From Synechococcus sp. JA-3-3Ab (lineage in GTDB: Bacteria > Cyanobacteriota > Cyanobacteriia > Thermostichales > Thermostichaceae): a stretch of DNA of 64,000 nucleotides. Made by a program: the position numbers and the translations under genes. The notes under the pieces were generated by a model. It was not told where the DNA came from. It searched no databases and saw nothing but the letters and a program-made list of their open reading frames with translations. This document shows, in pieces, positions 27,868 to 36,000 of this stretch; position 1 is the first letter of the stretch, and each line of letters opens with the position of its first letter. Where the stretch lies: NCBI RefSeq assembly GCF_000013205.1, contig NC_007775.1, positions 124,001 to 188,000 on the forward strand, given 5' to 3'.

Positions 27868-27960
27868 TCGGGGATCCCTCGCCCTGGGCCGGGCTGACGC
27901 CCTTATGAGCTGCGAGAGGTTTGCTAAGATAAAAGGCTACCTGGTAACAAGACGCCGACC

Positions 27961-28200
27961 ATGACCTTGCGTAACCCTCACTTGGGCATCGACAACGACG
28001 AGCTGATGCGTCGGGTAGAGGCGTTAATTAACGCTTCCAAAAACCGCTATCGCATCACAGTGCAGGTGGCCAATCGGGCCAAGCGTCGCCGCTACGATGA
28101 CCCCAACGATGTGGAAGAGGGCTGGATGAAGCCCATTCGCCGCGCCATCATCGAAATGTCCGATGAGCTGACCGAGCCGGAAATCATCGGCGACGAGTAG
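27961..28200 (+). CDS. rpoZ: RNA polymerase omega subunit
   Basis: A 79-residue cyanobacterial-type omega subunit ([39 protein letters not shown]), which assists assembly of the beta' subunit. It starts with ATG about 90 bp after ftsX, on the same strand, and may be transcribed with it. Confidence 0.92.
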   Translation: MTLRNPHLGIDNDELMRRVEALINASKNRYRITVQVANRAKRRRYDDPNDVEEGWMKPIRRAIIEMSDELTEPEIIGDE

Positions 28201-28387
28201 CCGCCTGGCCCCCTTGGAGCTGCGATGGCCAGCTAGGGAGGAAGTTGGCCGGCTCGCTCCTCAGAAATGGGATCGGGGTTGCTCAGCCGTGACTCCATCA
28301 GAACCTCCGGGGTACTCCCGCCACAGCGCAGCTTGGCGGGTGGGGGATAGGCGGTGAGACGAAGGGGTTCAATGCCCCTGAGTCTCA

Positions 28388-28792
28388 CTATCTGGGCGAT
28401 GCCTGCTGCTCAACATACTTCTTCAACTCCTCAACGGTGACCCCACCACAAGAGGCAACAAAATAGGCCCCTGTCCAAAATACAGGCTTGCTGTAGAACC
28501 GTGCCACCTCTGTGGCGAACTCTTTGCGAATCAACCGGCTGGAGACTGTTTTCAGGTTGTTCACCAGCTTCGAGACCTGAACATCCGGCGGAAAACTCAC
28601 CAACAGATGCACATGGTCCGCCTCACCGTCGAACTCCACCAAGGAACAGCGCCACTTTTGGCAGGTCGCTCGAAATATATCTTCCAGCCTCTGCAACATT
28701 GGAGCAGTTATCACCCGACGACGGTACTTTGTCACCAGCACCAAGTGGATTTGTAGGCTGTAAACAGAACGATGGCCTATGTTGTAGCTCAT
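28388..28792 (-). CDS. tnpA: IS200/IS605 transposase TnpA (Y1, HUH)
   Basis: A 134-residue single-strand transposase. The HUH motif is H60-V-H62 in EADHVHLLVSFPP, and the catalytic tyrosine is Y126 in ELKKYVEQQ. N-terminal IHLVLVTKYRR is typical. ATG 28792 is chosen; an upstream TTG-led frame would run into the tnpB start region. It is intact and should be active. Confidence 0.92.
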   Translation of the reverse strand: MSYNIGHRSVYSLQIHLVLVTKYRRRVITAPMLQRLEDIFRATCQKWRCSLVEFDGEADHVHLLVSFPPDVQVSKLVNNLKTVSSRLIRKEFATEVARFYSKPVFWTGAYFVASCGGVTVEELKKYVEQQASPR

Positions 28793-28816
28793 TGCGCTAA
28801 ATGCTAGAACCGTCTC

Positions 28817-30088
28817 ATGATTATCACCCACGAGTACCGGATCCTGCCCAGCGACGACCAAGCCGCTCTGATGACCGAGTGGCTGGAATTGTTGCGGCGG
28901 CAGTGGAACGACGCTCTGGGGCAGAGACTGGACTGGCTGACCGCAACCCGTTGCCCAATTGACCGCTGCAGTCTTGTCTCTTGTCCGTTGCCTGTGTCAG
29001 AACCCCCGCTGGAGCCGAATTATTATCGGCAGGCGGGATCCCTCAAACAAATCAAGCAACTGTTCCCGGCCTACCGGGGCATTTACGCCGAGGTGCTGCA
29101 GCAAAACTTGATGCGGCTGGACAAGGCGTGGAAAGCGTGGCGGGAGCCGGATAGCACAGGCAAGCGGCGGGGGCGGCCTCGCTTCAAAAAAGCGGGGGAG
29201 TTGAGATCCTTCACATTCCCCCGCATCAATTGCCCCAAGGCGGGAGCGCATCTGGAAGGGGAGACTCTGCGGCTGAGCAAGATTGGCTCGATGCCTGTGG
29301 TGCTGCACCGCCCCTTACCAGAGGGGTTTGTGCCCAAAACCTGCACAGTGGTGCGCAAGGCCGATGGGTGGTATGTCTGCATTACTTTGGAGGACAAAAG
29401 CGTCCCTTCCCCAGAGCCTGTGCCGATCAAAAAGGCGGTGGGCATTGATGTGGGATTGGATAGGTTTCTCACCACCAGCGATGGGGAGGTGGTGCCTATC
29501 CCGCGGCACTACCGCCGAGCTCAAAAGCACTTGGCCCGACAGCAGCGGCAACTGAGCCGCAAAGTGAAGGGGTCCGCCAACTGGAAGAGACAAGCCACGA
29601 AAGTTGCTTGTTTGCAGTTGCACGTTGCCCGACAACGCAAAGCGTTCCACTACCAAGTGGCGCACTGGCTGGTGGAGCAATACGACCTGTTGGTGGTGGA
29701 GGATCTCAACGTCCGAGGGCTGGCACGGACTCGGTTGGCTAAATCGATTTTGGATGCGGCTTGGGGACGATTTCTTGACATTCTGACAGCAGTGGCGGTC
29801 AAACGCGGCAAACAGGTGTTGAGAGTGGATCCCCGTGGTACGTCCCAAAATTGTTGTGTTTGTGAGGAGCGTGTTCCCAAGACCTTGTCGGAACGGGTGC
29901 ATGATTGCCCCCGTTGCGGGTCGTGGGACAGAGACTTGAACGCTGCTATCGAGATTTTGAAGCGAGGACTCAGGGCGGTGGGACTGCCGCTCTCTGGCTG
30001 TGGAGGATCCTGGTTTACCAGTCCGTTGAAGCAGCAACTCCGGGAAGTGATTCTCGGAAGCTCCCGTCTACAGCCCGTCAGGGCCTAG
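28817..30088 (+). CDS. tnpB: IS605 OrfB / TnpB RNA-guided nuclease
   Basis: A 423-residue TnpB. RuvC catalytic residues are visible: D in GIDVGLDRF (about 210), E in VVEDLNVRGL (about 293) and D in SWDRDLNAAIEI (about 371). A zinc ribbon CxxC...CPRC lies between the last two. Family knowledge: TnpB cleaves DNA guided by an RNA from the element's right end. All parts needed are present. The last codons run into the right-end hairpin and overlap the convergent MscS-like gene by 11 bp. Confidence 0.92.
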   Translation: MIITHEYRILPSDDQAALMTEWLELLRRQWNDALGQRLDWLTATRCPIDRCSLVSCPLPVSEPPLEPNYYRQAGSLKQIKQLFPAYRGIYAEVLQQNLMRLDKAWKAWREPDSTGKRRGRPRFKKAGELRSFTFPRINCPKAGAHLEGETLRLSKIGSMPVVLHRPLPEGFVPKTCTVVRKADGWYVCITLEDKSVPSPEPVPIKKAVGIDVGLDRFLTTSDGEVVPIPRHYRRAQKHLARQQRQLSRKVKGSANWKRQATKVACLQLHVARQRKAFHYQVAHWLVEQYDLLVVEDLNVRGLARTRLAKSILDAAWGRFLDILTAVAVKRGKQVLRVDPRGTSQNCCVCEERVPKTLSERVHDCPRCGSWDRDLNAAIEILKRGLRAVGLPLSGCGGSWFTSPLKQQLREVILGSSRLQPVRA

Positions 30089-30842
30089 CGGGAGAGGATG
30101 TCACTGGGTGCAAAAGGCGGTGGGTTTCTTCCGGGCTGAGGCCCTGGATGCGCATCTCCAGTGGGCTGCGGAACCAGAGGGCTTGTTGCGGAAACGGGAT
30201 CTGGATCCCGGCTTGGTCGAAGGCATGCTTGAGGCGACGGCGGTATTCCCGCGTCACCCGCCACTGCTGCAGCGGTTGCACCTTGATCCAGATGCGCAAT
30301 GTAATCCCCCGCTCCCCCAGGTCATCGACGCCGTGCATCTCGGGGGGCTCGCGGATCTTGTCCCGCCAGGCCGGCTCCCGATACATCTGTAGAGCCACCT
30401 GCTCGGTAATGCGGATGGCCTGTTCCAGGTCGTTTTCGTAGGCGATCACGATCCCCAGATCCACCCGCGACCAGCCGTTGGAGAGGTTCTCCACCACCCG
30501 AATGGCGCTGTTGGGAATGGAGCGGGCCCGCTGCGACACCGGCGGCAGGCTGCCGGGATCCCCCTGTGGCGCGGCGACCAAGAACAGCCGCCGCCCATCC
30601 AGTGTCACGGCCTCCGTTTGGATGGAAGCGGTGGGCAGGCTGAGCGCTTGCCGCAGCTCTTCCAGAGCATCCAAGCGGCTGAGCAAAGGCACGTTGGAGG
30701 CGGTGCCGTGGTTTTGAGAAGTTTCCTGCCCCCAGGCAGGCTCGATGGCCGGAGATAGGGCGAGGGACGCGCCGAAAAGGAGCGGCCACAGCAGGGATCC
30801 CATTTTCCCCGACTTATCTACCGGTCGCAGCTGGCGCAACAT
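30078..30842 (-). CDS. MscS-like protein lacking the membrane pore
   Basis: The N-terminus is a signal peptide (SLLWPLLFGASLALSPAIEPAWGQ) and an extracytoplasmic start seen in cyanobacterial MscS paralogs (LRQALSLPTASIQTEAVTLDGRRLFLVAAP). At about residue 100 it jumps directly to the C-terminal MscS domain: IPNSAIRVVENLSNGWSRVDLGIVIAYEND ... GERGITLRIWIKVQPLQQWRVTREYRRRLKHAFDQAGI. The membrane helices and pore-lining TM3 are missing, an apparent in-frame internal deletion. The last ~10 residues derive from the IS605 right end. Whether the 254-residue product is made or useful is unknown. ATG 30803 is an alternative start. Confidence 0.7.
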   Translation of the reverse strand: MLRQLRPVDKSGKMGSLLWPLLFGASLALSPAIEPAWGQETSQNHGTASNVPLLSRLDALEELRQALSLPTASIQTEAVTLDGRRLFLVAAPQGDPGSLPPVSQRARSIPNSAIRVVENLSNGWSRVDLGIVIAYENDLEQAIRITEQVALQMYREPAWRDKIREPPEMHGVDDLGERGITLRIWIKVQPLQQWRVTREYRRRLKHAFDQAGIQIPFPQQALWFRSPLEMRIQGLSPEETHRLLHPVTSSPARP

Positions 30843-30881
30843 GAATCGTTTGCGTCCGCGGTGTGGAGTACTTGAACAACC

Positions 30882-32078
30882 TCACTCCAAAAAGAAAAAA
30901 GCAATGCCGAGAATGGCATAGGTGGCCAAGAGCAACAGCCCCTCCAGCCAGTTGGAGCGACCGTCGCTGCTGACGGAGTTGACCAGCAACACCGAGACGG
31001 CAATGGCCACCAGCTCCACTGTGCCGAAGTTAAAGTTCATCGGCTGGCCCAGCACGTTCCCGGCCAGCACCAACAGAGGCGCCACGAACAGGGCAATTTG
31101 CATCGTCGAGCCCAGAGATACTGAGAAGGAGAGATCCATCTTGTCTTTCATGGCCACCGTGATTGCCGTCGCATGTTCGGCCGCATTGCCGATGATCGGC
31201 AGCAAAATCACCCCCATGAACAGCGAGGTAATGTGCAAGTGCTCCAGAGTATGCTCCAGGGTGCTCACCAACAGTTCCGACTCCAGCGCCACCAACACCG
31301 TCAACCCCAAGAGGGCCAACAGCCAAAACCCCAAACCGGCCCGCTCGGGCGGGGCCGTCAACACTTGGGGAATGGATCCCTCTGCCTGCAAAACCGGATT
31401 GGGGGCGAGACGGGCAGCGGCTTCATGTTCTGCCGCCTCTGCCTCGTGAATGGTGTAAAGGTAGCTGTGGGTTTTGAGGGAAAACAGCAAGGTAAGGCCA
31501 TAAACCCCGATCAGCACCAAAGCCACCGCTGTAGAGAGCTCTTGGATGGAGAGCGCGCCCAAGTTGGCGTCGGCATAGGTGACCACGCTGGGCAAGATCA
31601 GGGCCACCACCGCCAGGTTCATTACCGAGGCGTTCATACGCGCCACTTCGGGCCGAAAGCTCTGCTCGCGAAACTTAATGCCGCCCAAAAACATGGCCAG
31701 CCCGGCCACCAGCAGCAGGTTGCTGATGATCGAGCCGGTGATGGAGGCTTTCACCACCTCCACCAGTCCCGCCTGCAGCGCCACCAGGCCAATGATTAGC
31801 TCGGTGGCGTTGCCAAAGGTGGCGTTGATCAGTCCCCCGATCGTCGGCCCGGTCAAGGCAGCGATCTCCTCGGTGGCTTGACCCATAAACTTCGCCAAGG
31901 CCACCACCGCCAAGGCCGCACAAAGGAAGACCAGATTGGGATCCCAGCCCTGCAAGTGGCCTGTCCACGAGAGGGGAACCCCCAGCAGCAGCAGGAACAT
32001 CAAGCCGTTCAGCGCTCTCTGCCAGCCTGCTGCAGGGCGAACTGAGGAAACCAGAGAATTTGCATCGGCCAGAGTCAT
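30882..32078 (-). CDS. Ca2+/H+ antiporter (CAX/ChaA family)
   Basis: Integral membrane antiporter of the CaCA superfamily, 398 residues with about 11 helices. The two alpha-repeat motifs are [20 protein letters not shown] and [33 protein letters not shown], whose acidic residues bind Ca2+. A hydrophilic, acidic loop ([14 protein letters not shown]) separates the halves. It would export Ca2+ and help salt or alkaline tolerance. ATG 32078 ([11 protein letters not shown]) is chosen over a non-conserved upstream extension. Confidence 0.93.
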   Translation of the reverse strand: MTLADANSLVSSVRPAAGWQRALNGLMFLLLLGVPLSWTGHLQGWDPNLVFLCAALAVVALAKFMGQATEEIAALTGPTIGGLINATFGNATELIIGLVALQAGLVEVVKASITGSIISNLLLVAGLAMFLGGIKFREQSFRPEVARMNASVMNLAVVALILPSVVTYADANLGALSIQELSTAVALVLIGVYGLTLLFSLKTHSYLYTIHEAEAAEHEAAARLAPNPVLQAEGSIPQVLTAPPERAGLGFWLLALLGLTVLVALESELLVSTLEHTLEHLHITSLFMGVILLPIIGNAAEHATAITVAMKDKMDLSFSVSLGSTMQIALFVAPLLVLAGNVLGQPMNFNFGTVELVAIAVSVLLVNSVSSDGRSNWLEGLLLLATYAILGIAFFFLE

Positions 32079-32187
32079 AGTTCCGGGGAATAGAGGCTGA
32101 TAGATAGTTTCAGAAGTGTGGCGGCGGCAGCAGCGGCCTTCCAAAGCAGTCTAGCTGCTGCCAGGGAGGCTTGAGTAGGTACTGCCA

Positions 32188-32946
32188 TTAGAGGGAGATG
32201 ACTCGATGGCGCTGCAGCAGGCGGAGGAGCTCGGCTCCCAGTTGATCCACCAGGTGCTGCGGATCGCCGATTTTCAAAAAGCTGCTGCCTTCCACCTCAA
32301 AGGGAAAGGATCCCTCGATGCCGTGGCGGGGCAGTTGCACCAGCAGCAGTTGCTCGGGGCGCTTCGATTGCAGGGCATAGCCCAGCTCCAGACAGACCTG
32401 TGGGCTGGGCAGAGGCCGCCCCCGGCCATTGACCTGCACAGGGGTGACATCGGCCACCACCAGCAACGCCTGCTTGAGCTTGCGAATCAGCGCTGCGTCG
32501 ATGAGGGGTGTCTCTGGGGATCCCTGCAGTTGTAGCGGAAGAACCGGCTGATGATGGCGGTTAATGGCCTCCACCACCGTCTGCAACGCCTGGTGCAGCG
32601 TGGCGCTGGAGTCGGGGTAATCTGATTGGCCACAGAAGTAGATGGCCGGCTCCGTGATGCTTAGGGCAGCCCGCTTATTGAAGTAGATCTCGCGGCTGAT
32701 TAAATCGAGGTTGGAGATGCTGTAGGCGCCGCTGCCCTCGATGTAAAACTCCACCAGCTCCCCTTCCAAGTAGCGCTGCCACCAGACAGAGGCCTTCACC
32801 TGCTCCACATCGTCGAGGAAATCGGCTCGCATCGCCGTTTTCAGGAGGCCGGTACGGCTTAGGCGCAAGTCAGGGGCTCGCTGTTGCACTTGGGAGGCAG
32901 ACAACACCGAATCCAAATACCAGGCTCTCAAGACAATGATCGCCAT
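32188..32946 (-). CDS. Hypothetical protein with TIR-like/nucleotide-binding C-terminal half
   Basis: A 252-residue protein I cannot name. The C-terminal half contains ALLVVADVTPVQVNGRGRPLPSPQVCLELGYAL, which fits the pattern 'hhhADxTx...PxxxVxxELGYA' of TIR-like and related predicted nucleotide-binding domains. The N-terminal half (SNLDLISREIYFNKRAALSITEPAIYFCGQSDYPDS) is unfamiliar. No effector-like gene accompanies it, so a defence role is not supported by context. The start is ATG 32946. Confidence 0.75.
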   Translation of the reverse strand: MAIIVLRAWYLDSVLSASQVQQRAPDLRLSRTGLLKTAMRADFLDDVEQVKASVWWQRYLEGELVEFYIEGSGAYSISNLDLISREIYFNKRAALSITEPAIYFCGQSDYPDSSATLHQALQTVVEAINRHHQPVLPLQLQGSPETPLIDAALIRKLKQALLVVADVTPVQVNGRGRPLPSPQVCLELGYALQSKRPEQLLLVQLPRHGIEGSFPFEVEGSSFLKIGDPQHLVDQLGAELLRLLQRHRVISL

Positions 32947-33000
32947 CGGATCCCTCTGCGCTTAGCCTCAAAGGTACCTGATTTTGGCCGGCTATCCAAG

Positions 33001-34224
33001 TCAGCCTAGGCGCAGGGCCAGATCCAGCAGCCGGTGAGCCAGGGTCGATTTGGTGGCCAACGGGAGCAGTTCCGGGTTGCCCTGCCGCGGGATCCAGTAG
33101 CCTTGGTTGTGGCTGCTGCCAAAGCCGCTCTCCGGCTGGTCGATGGGGTTGGCCACAATGGCGTCCAGCCCTTTCTGCTGCAGCTTCTCCTTGGCCGGGG
33201 GGAGAGGATCCCCGCTCTGGGCAGCAAAGCCGATAAGAAGCTGGCCGGGACGTCGGTGACGGGCTAGGGCTGCCACCAAATCGGGGACAGGCTCCAAGGG
33301 CAGCAGCAGGGGCAGCTCGGCCTTGGCCAGCTTGCCCGCATAGGTCTGCGTGGGCCGCACATCCCCCACTGCCGTTGCCATCCAGAGCACGTCCACCTGG
33401 GGAAACTCCGCCCGCAAAACCTGCTCCAGTTGGGCTGCTGTCTCCACCGGGATGGCCCGAATGGCGAAGGGTGCTGGATCAAAGGGGATCCCCAGCGGCC
33501 CATGCACCAGCGTGACTTCGGCCCCCCGACAGGCGGCGGCCACCGCCAGCGCCACCCCCATCCGCCCACTGGCCGGGTTGCCGATAAAGCGCACCGCGTC
33601 GATGGGCTCGCGGGTGCCTCCTGCCGTCACCAACACCCGCTTCCCTTGCCAGTCTTTTTGCCCCCCTGTCCAGAGCAGAGCCCGCACATACTCCTGCAGC
33701 GCCTCTGGCTCCAGCAGGCGCCCTTCCCCCACCGCATCGCAGGCCAGGCGGCCCCTGGCCGTGGGCAAGGCCCAGAAGCGGGGATCCCGTTGCAGCCGCT
33801 GCCAATTCTCGGCCACTGCTTCAGCCTTCCACATGTGGGTATTCATGGCCGGCGCCAAGGCCACCGGACAGTGGGAGGCCAAAACCACGTTGGTGAGCAA
33901 ATTGTCCGCCAGCCCCTGGGCCAGCTTGCCCAAGGTGTTGGCCGAAAGCGGCGCAATCAGGAGAGCCTCGGCCCATTCCCCCAGCTCGATGTGCAGCGGC
34001 CGTCCCCGCGCAGCTTGCCAGAACTCGGCATCTGTAAAAGCCGGCTGACGGGACACAGTGGCAAACGTCAGCGGGGAGATAAACTGTTGTGCAGCTTGCG
34101 TCAAAACCACCCTCACCTCTGCCCCCTGCTGGGCCAGAGCAGACACCAAAACCGCAGTTTTGTAGGCAGCAATTCCCCCGCTCACCCCAACCAGCAGACG
34201 CCGCCCCGACCAAAAGGGATCCAT
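33001..34224 (-). CDS. coaBC: Bifunctional phosphopantothenoylcysteine decarboxylase/synthase
   Basis: Coenzyme A biosynthesis, steps 2 and 3. The CoaC flavoprotein half opens with RRLLVGVSGGIAAYKTAVLVSAL and has the active-site PAMNTHMW. The CoaB half follows from about residue 195 (KRVLVTAGGTREPIDAVRFIGNPASGRMGVALA), with ADVRPTQTYAGKLAK-like text near GDVRPTQ. Length 407 residues is standard. ATG 34224. Confidence 0.95.
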   Translation of the reverse strand: MDPFWSGRRLLVGVSGGIAAYKTAVLVSALAQQGAEVRVVLTQAAQQFISPLTFATVSRQPAFTDAEFWQAARGRPLHIELGEWAEALLIAPLSANTLGKLAQGLADNLLTNVVLASHCPVALAPAMNTHMWKAEAVAENWQRLQRDPRFWALPTARGRLACDAVGEGRLLEPEALQEYVRALLWTGGQKDWQGKRVLVTAGGTREPIDAVRFIGNPASGRMGVALAVAAACRGAEVTLVHGPLGIPFDPAPFAIRAIPVETAAQLEQVLRAEFPQVDVLWMATAVGDVRPTQTYAGKLAKAELPLLLPLEPVPDLVAALARHRRPGQLLIGFAAQSGDPLPPAKEKLQQKGLDAIVANPIDQPESGFGSSHNQGYWIPRQGNPELLPLATKSTLAHRLLDLALRLG

Positions 34225-34573
34225 ATCAGCGAATACTCAAACAGCCCTGTTTCCAGTTTCCCTGCCTTTGCCAGCAACACAACAGGAATCCCTCGCCCAA
34301 AGTGCTAGGGCTCAGGCCGCCGATCCCGCCGAGAACAGCACTTGCGAGCCTAGGGCTTGCCTGGGGAGAACCCCTCTTTCGCAAGTCCGACCTCGACTCT
34401 ACAGGTTCTGTCCCGCAGGGGGAATTCGCTACTGCTGTTTTGCGCACTCGCCTCTTCAGATCCCATTCCGCTTGCCGAACTTGTCTCCTCTAATAAGAAA
34501 GAGTTGAAGGCAACTTATTGCAATCGCTATTTGTTTTTGGCTACACTAACTGTTGTCCTTGAGCCATCTTGAT
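34225..34573. other. Intergenic region containing the abrB promoter
   Basis: About 350 bp between coaBC and the AbrB-like gene, which are divergent. I see no gene. The promoter described at 34518-34547 lies at its right end; the rest is featureless to me. Confidence 0.6.
34518..34547 (+). promoter_or_regulatory. Candidate sigma-70 promoter for the AbrB-like gene
   Basis: TTGCAA (34518-34523), an 18-base AT-rich spacer and TACACT (34542-34547), 27 bp before ATG 34574. Both hexamers are close to consensus. Confidence 0.5.
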
Positions 34574-34942
34574 ATGACTACGACCGGTAAACCAAAACCA
34601 CTCACTGGCCAAGAGCTCCTCGACAAGGTAACTTCGATGGGAAATGCGGATCGCAAGGAAAAAGCTCGCGCCTGTGGCTACGTCACCTATACCAAGAATG
34701 GTCAGGAGCGAGTGAATCTGATGCAGTTCAACAATGCCTTGCTGAAGGCAGTCGGTGTGGATCTCGATGCTAGTGATGAGAACGGTTCCCGCGGTCGGGC
34801 TCCGACTTACCGGGTTTCGGTTCACAAGAATGGCAACCTCCTCATCGGAGCTGCCTACACCAAGAAGATGGGCCTCAAGCCGGGGGATCAGTTCGAGATC
34901 AAGTTGGGCCACCACAACATCAAGCTAGAGCGCATCGACTGA
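34574..34942 (+). CDS. Cyanobacterial AbrB-like transcriptional regulator (cyAbrB)
   Basis: A 122-residue DNA-binding regulator of the cyAbrB type, known to modulate nitrogen, carbon and redox genes in cyanobacteria. The conserved N-terminal part is TGQELLDKVTSMGNADRKEKARACGYVTYTKNG, and the C-terminal AbrB-like part is PTYRVSVHKNGNLLIGAAYTKKMGLKPGDQFEIKLG. ATG 34574 is chosen; seven extra residues from an upstream start lack conservation. An inverted repeat follows it (terminator). Confidence 0.92.
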   Translation: MTTTGKPKPLTGQELLDKVTSMGNADRKEKARACGYVTYTKNGQERVNLMQFNNALLKAVGVDLDASDENGSRGRAPTYRVSVHKNGNLLIGAAYTKKMGLKPGDQFEIKLGHHNIKLERID

Positions 34943-35073
34943 TTTCCTGTCGCCTGCCTTGTCGAGGTTCTCTCTGCTGATAACAGCGTTTCAGCTTGGG
35001 TAAAGCCCTCGATGGTTAGGGAAGAGCGAGATGCTTCTTTCCCTCCATCGTCACCCTGTTTTTAGGCGGACAA

Positions 35074-35100
35074 GGGATCCTCGTATTCGTTGAGGATCCC
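35074..35100 (+). terminator. Terminator-like inverted repeat after the AbrB-like gene
   Basis: GGGATCCTC (35074-35082) pairs perfectly with GAGGATCCC (35092-35100) around a 9-base loop, followed by TATCTGTCTGT. Both arms contain the genome's GGATCC palindrome. Confidence 0.5.
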
Positions 35101-35201
35101 TATCTGTCTGTATCATCTGTATCAATAGGTATCAATTGATGGCTGAAGCGCAGAGGGCTTCGTTATTCTGACAAAAGTTAAAGTTCATGAGGGCGGCGGC
35201 A

Positions 35202-35990
35202 ATGTACACTCCAACTGCACAGAACCTGGCCCGTCGGTGGCGACGCTGGCGAATTTGGGTGGGGCTGGTGGTGTTGGCAGTGGTGTTCTGGGCCGTTCAG
35301 CCTCATCTGCAGGTTGAGTCGCAATCGAATGCGCCGCTGCAGTGGGTCTCCTCTCAGCCAGCCCCCGAGCAGCAGGATGTTTTTGTGGACGGGGTTCTAC
35401 GGCTGCAATTCGATCGGCCGCTGGATCCCAATCTACAACGGCTGGCGGTTCAGTTGGAGCCGCCGGCAGCGGTCATTTTCGACGTGCAGGGAGACGAGTT
35501 GTTGCTTAAACCTCGGGATCCCTTGCGCTTTAGCACCGACTACACCCTCACGATCGCGCCGCAGGAGGGGCTGCCGCTGGAGCAGACCATCCAACTGCGC
35601 TTTCGCACCGAGCCGCAGTTTACCTACGAGCGGGACATCAAGCCGTTGCTGGAGGCCAGTTGTGTCGGCTGCCACCAGCCGGCAGGGCGACAGCGCACCC
35701 AGTTGCTGGACAGCTACGAAGCGGTTCTGGCCTACGTCAAGCCAGGGGATCCCAACAGCGAGTTGATCGATCCCCGCTGGACGCGCCGCCACGCCACCAT
35801 CCTCAACGCCAACAACCCCAACCGCCCTCAGGCCCGCGGCGGATCCCCGGAGATCGCCTACCTCCAGGCCCGCGGGCTGCCCCTCTCTCGTCTGGGCTTT
35901 TGGACGCCGGAGGAGGTGGAGATCGTCCGCACTTGGATCGTCCAAGATGGGGCCCCCCGCAGCAGCGCCCGCGCTCAGGCGGGCAACTAG
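35202..35990 (+). CDS. Membrane-anchored protein with Ig-like (Big_5) domain and CxxCH haem motif
   Basis: A 262-residue protein with one N-terminal membrane helix (IWVGLVVLAVVFWAVQP). An Ig-like domain similar to bacterial Big_5 follows (VDGVLRLQFDRPLDPNLQR ... STDYTLTIAPQ). The C-terminal part has a single c-type haem motif C153-VG-C-H157 (SCVGCHQPAG) and resembles the planctomycete-type cytochrome C domain. I infer a periplasm- or lumen-facing redox protein. ATG 35202 has GAGGG upstream; ATG 35187 is an alternative. A HerA-like ATPase gene starts 10 bp after its stop, so they look co-transcribed. Confidence 0.72.
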   Translation: MYTPTAQNLARRWRRWRIWVGLVVLAVVFWAVQPHLQVESQSNAPLQWVSSQPAPEQQDVFVDGVLRLQFDRPLDPNLQRLAVQLEPPAAVIFDVQGDELLLKPRDPLRFSTDYTLTIAPQEGLPLEQTIQLRFRTEPQFTYERDIKPLLEASCVGCHQPAGRQRTQLLDSYEAVLAYVKPGDPNSELIDPRWTRRHATILNANNPNRPQARGGSPEIAYLQARGLPLSRLGFWTPEEVEIVRTWIVQDGAPRSSARAQAGN

Positions 35991-36000
35991 TCTCACCGCC

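Larger units (their letters stand above)
28309..30103. mobile_element. Complete IS605-type insertion sequence (tnpA + tnpB)
   Basis: Divergent tnpA (minus) and tnpB (plus) lie between structured ends. The left end holds hairpins CCCGCCA (28317-28323)/TGGCGGG (28334-28340) and GTGAGAC (28354-28360)/GTCTCAC (28382-28388) with an inner AGGGG/CCCCT. The right end is CTCCCG (30061-30066)/CGGGAG (30089-30094) with inner GCCC/GGGC. Such elements move as single strands and leave no target duplication, so exact borders are estimates. The ends differ from the 11941/63529 family. Confidence 0.75.

Noticed and set aside
32188-34224. TIR-like protein as part of a defence island with neighbours
   Set aside because: Flanked by housekeeping genes (Ca2+/H+ antiporter and coaBC); no nuclease, cyclase or other effector adjacent.
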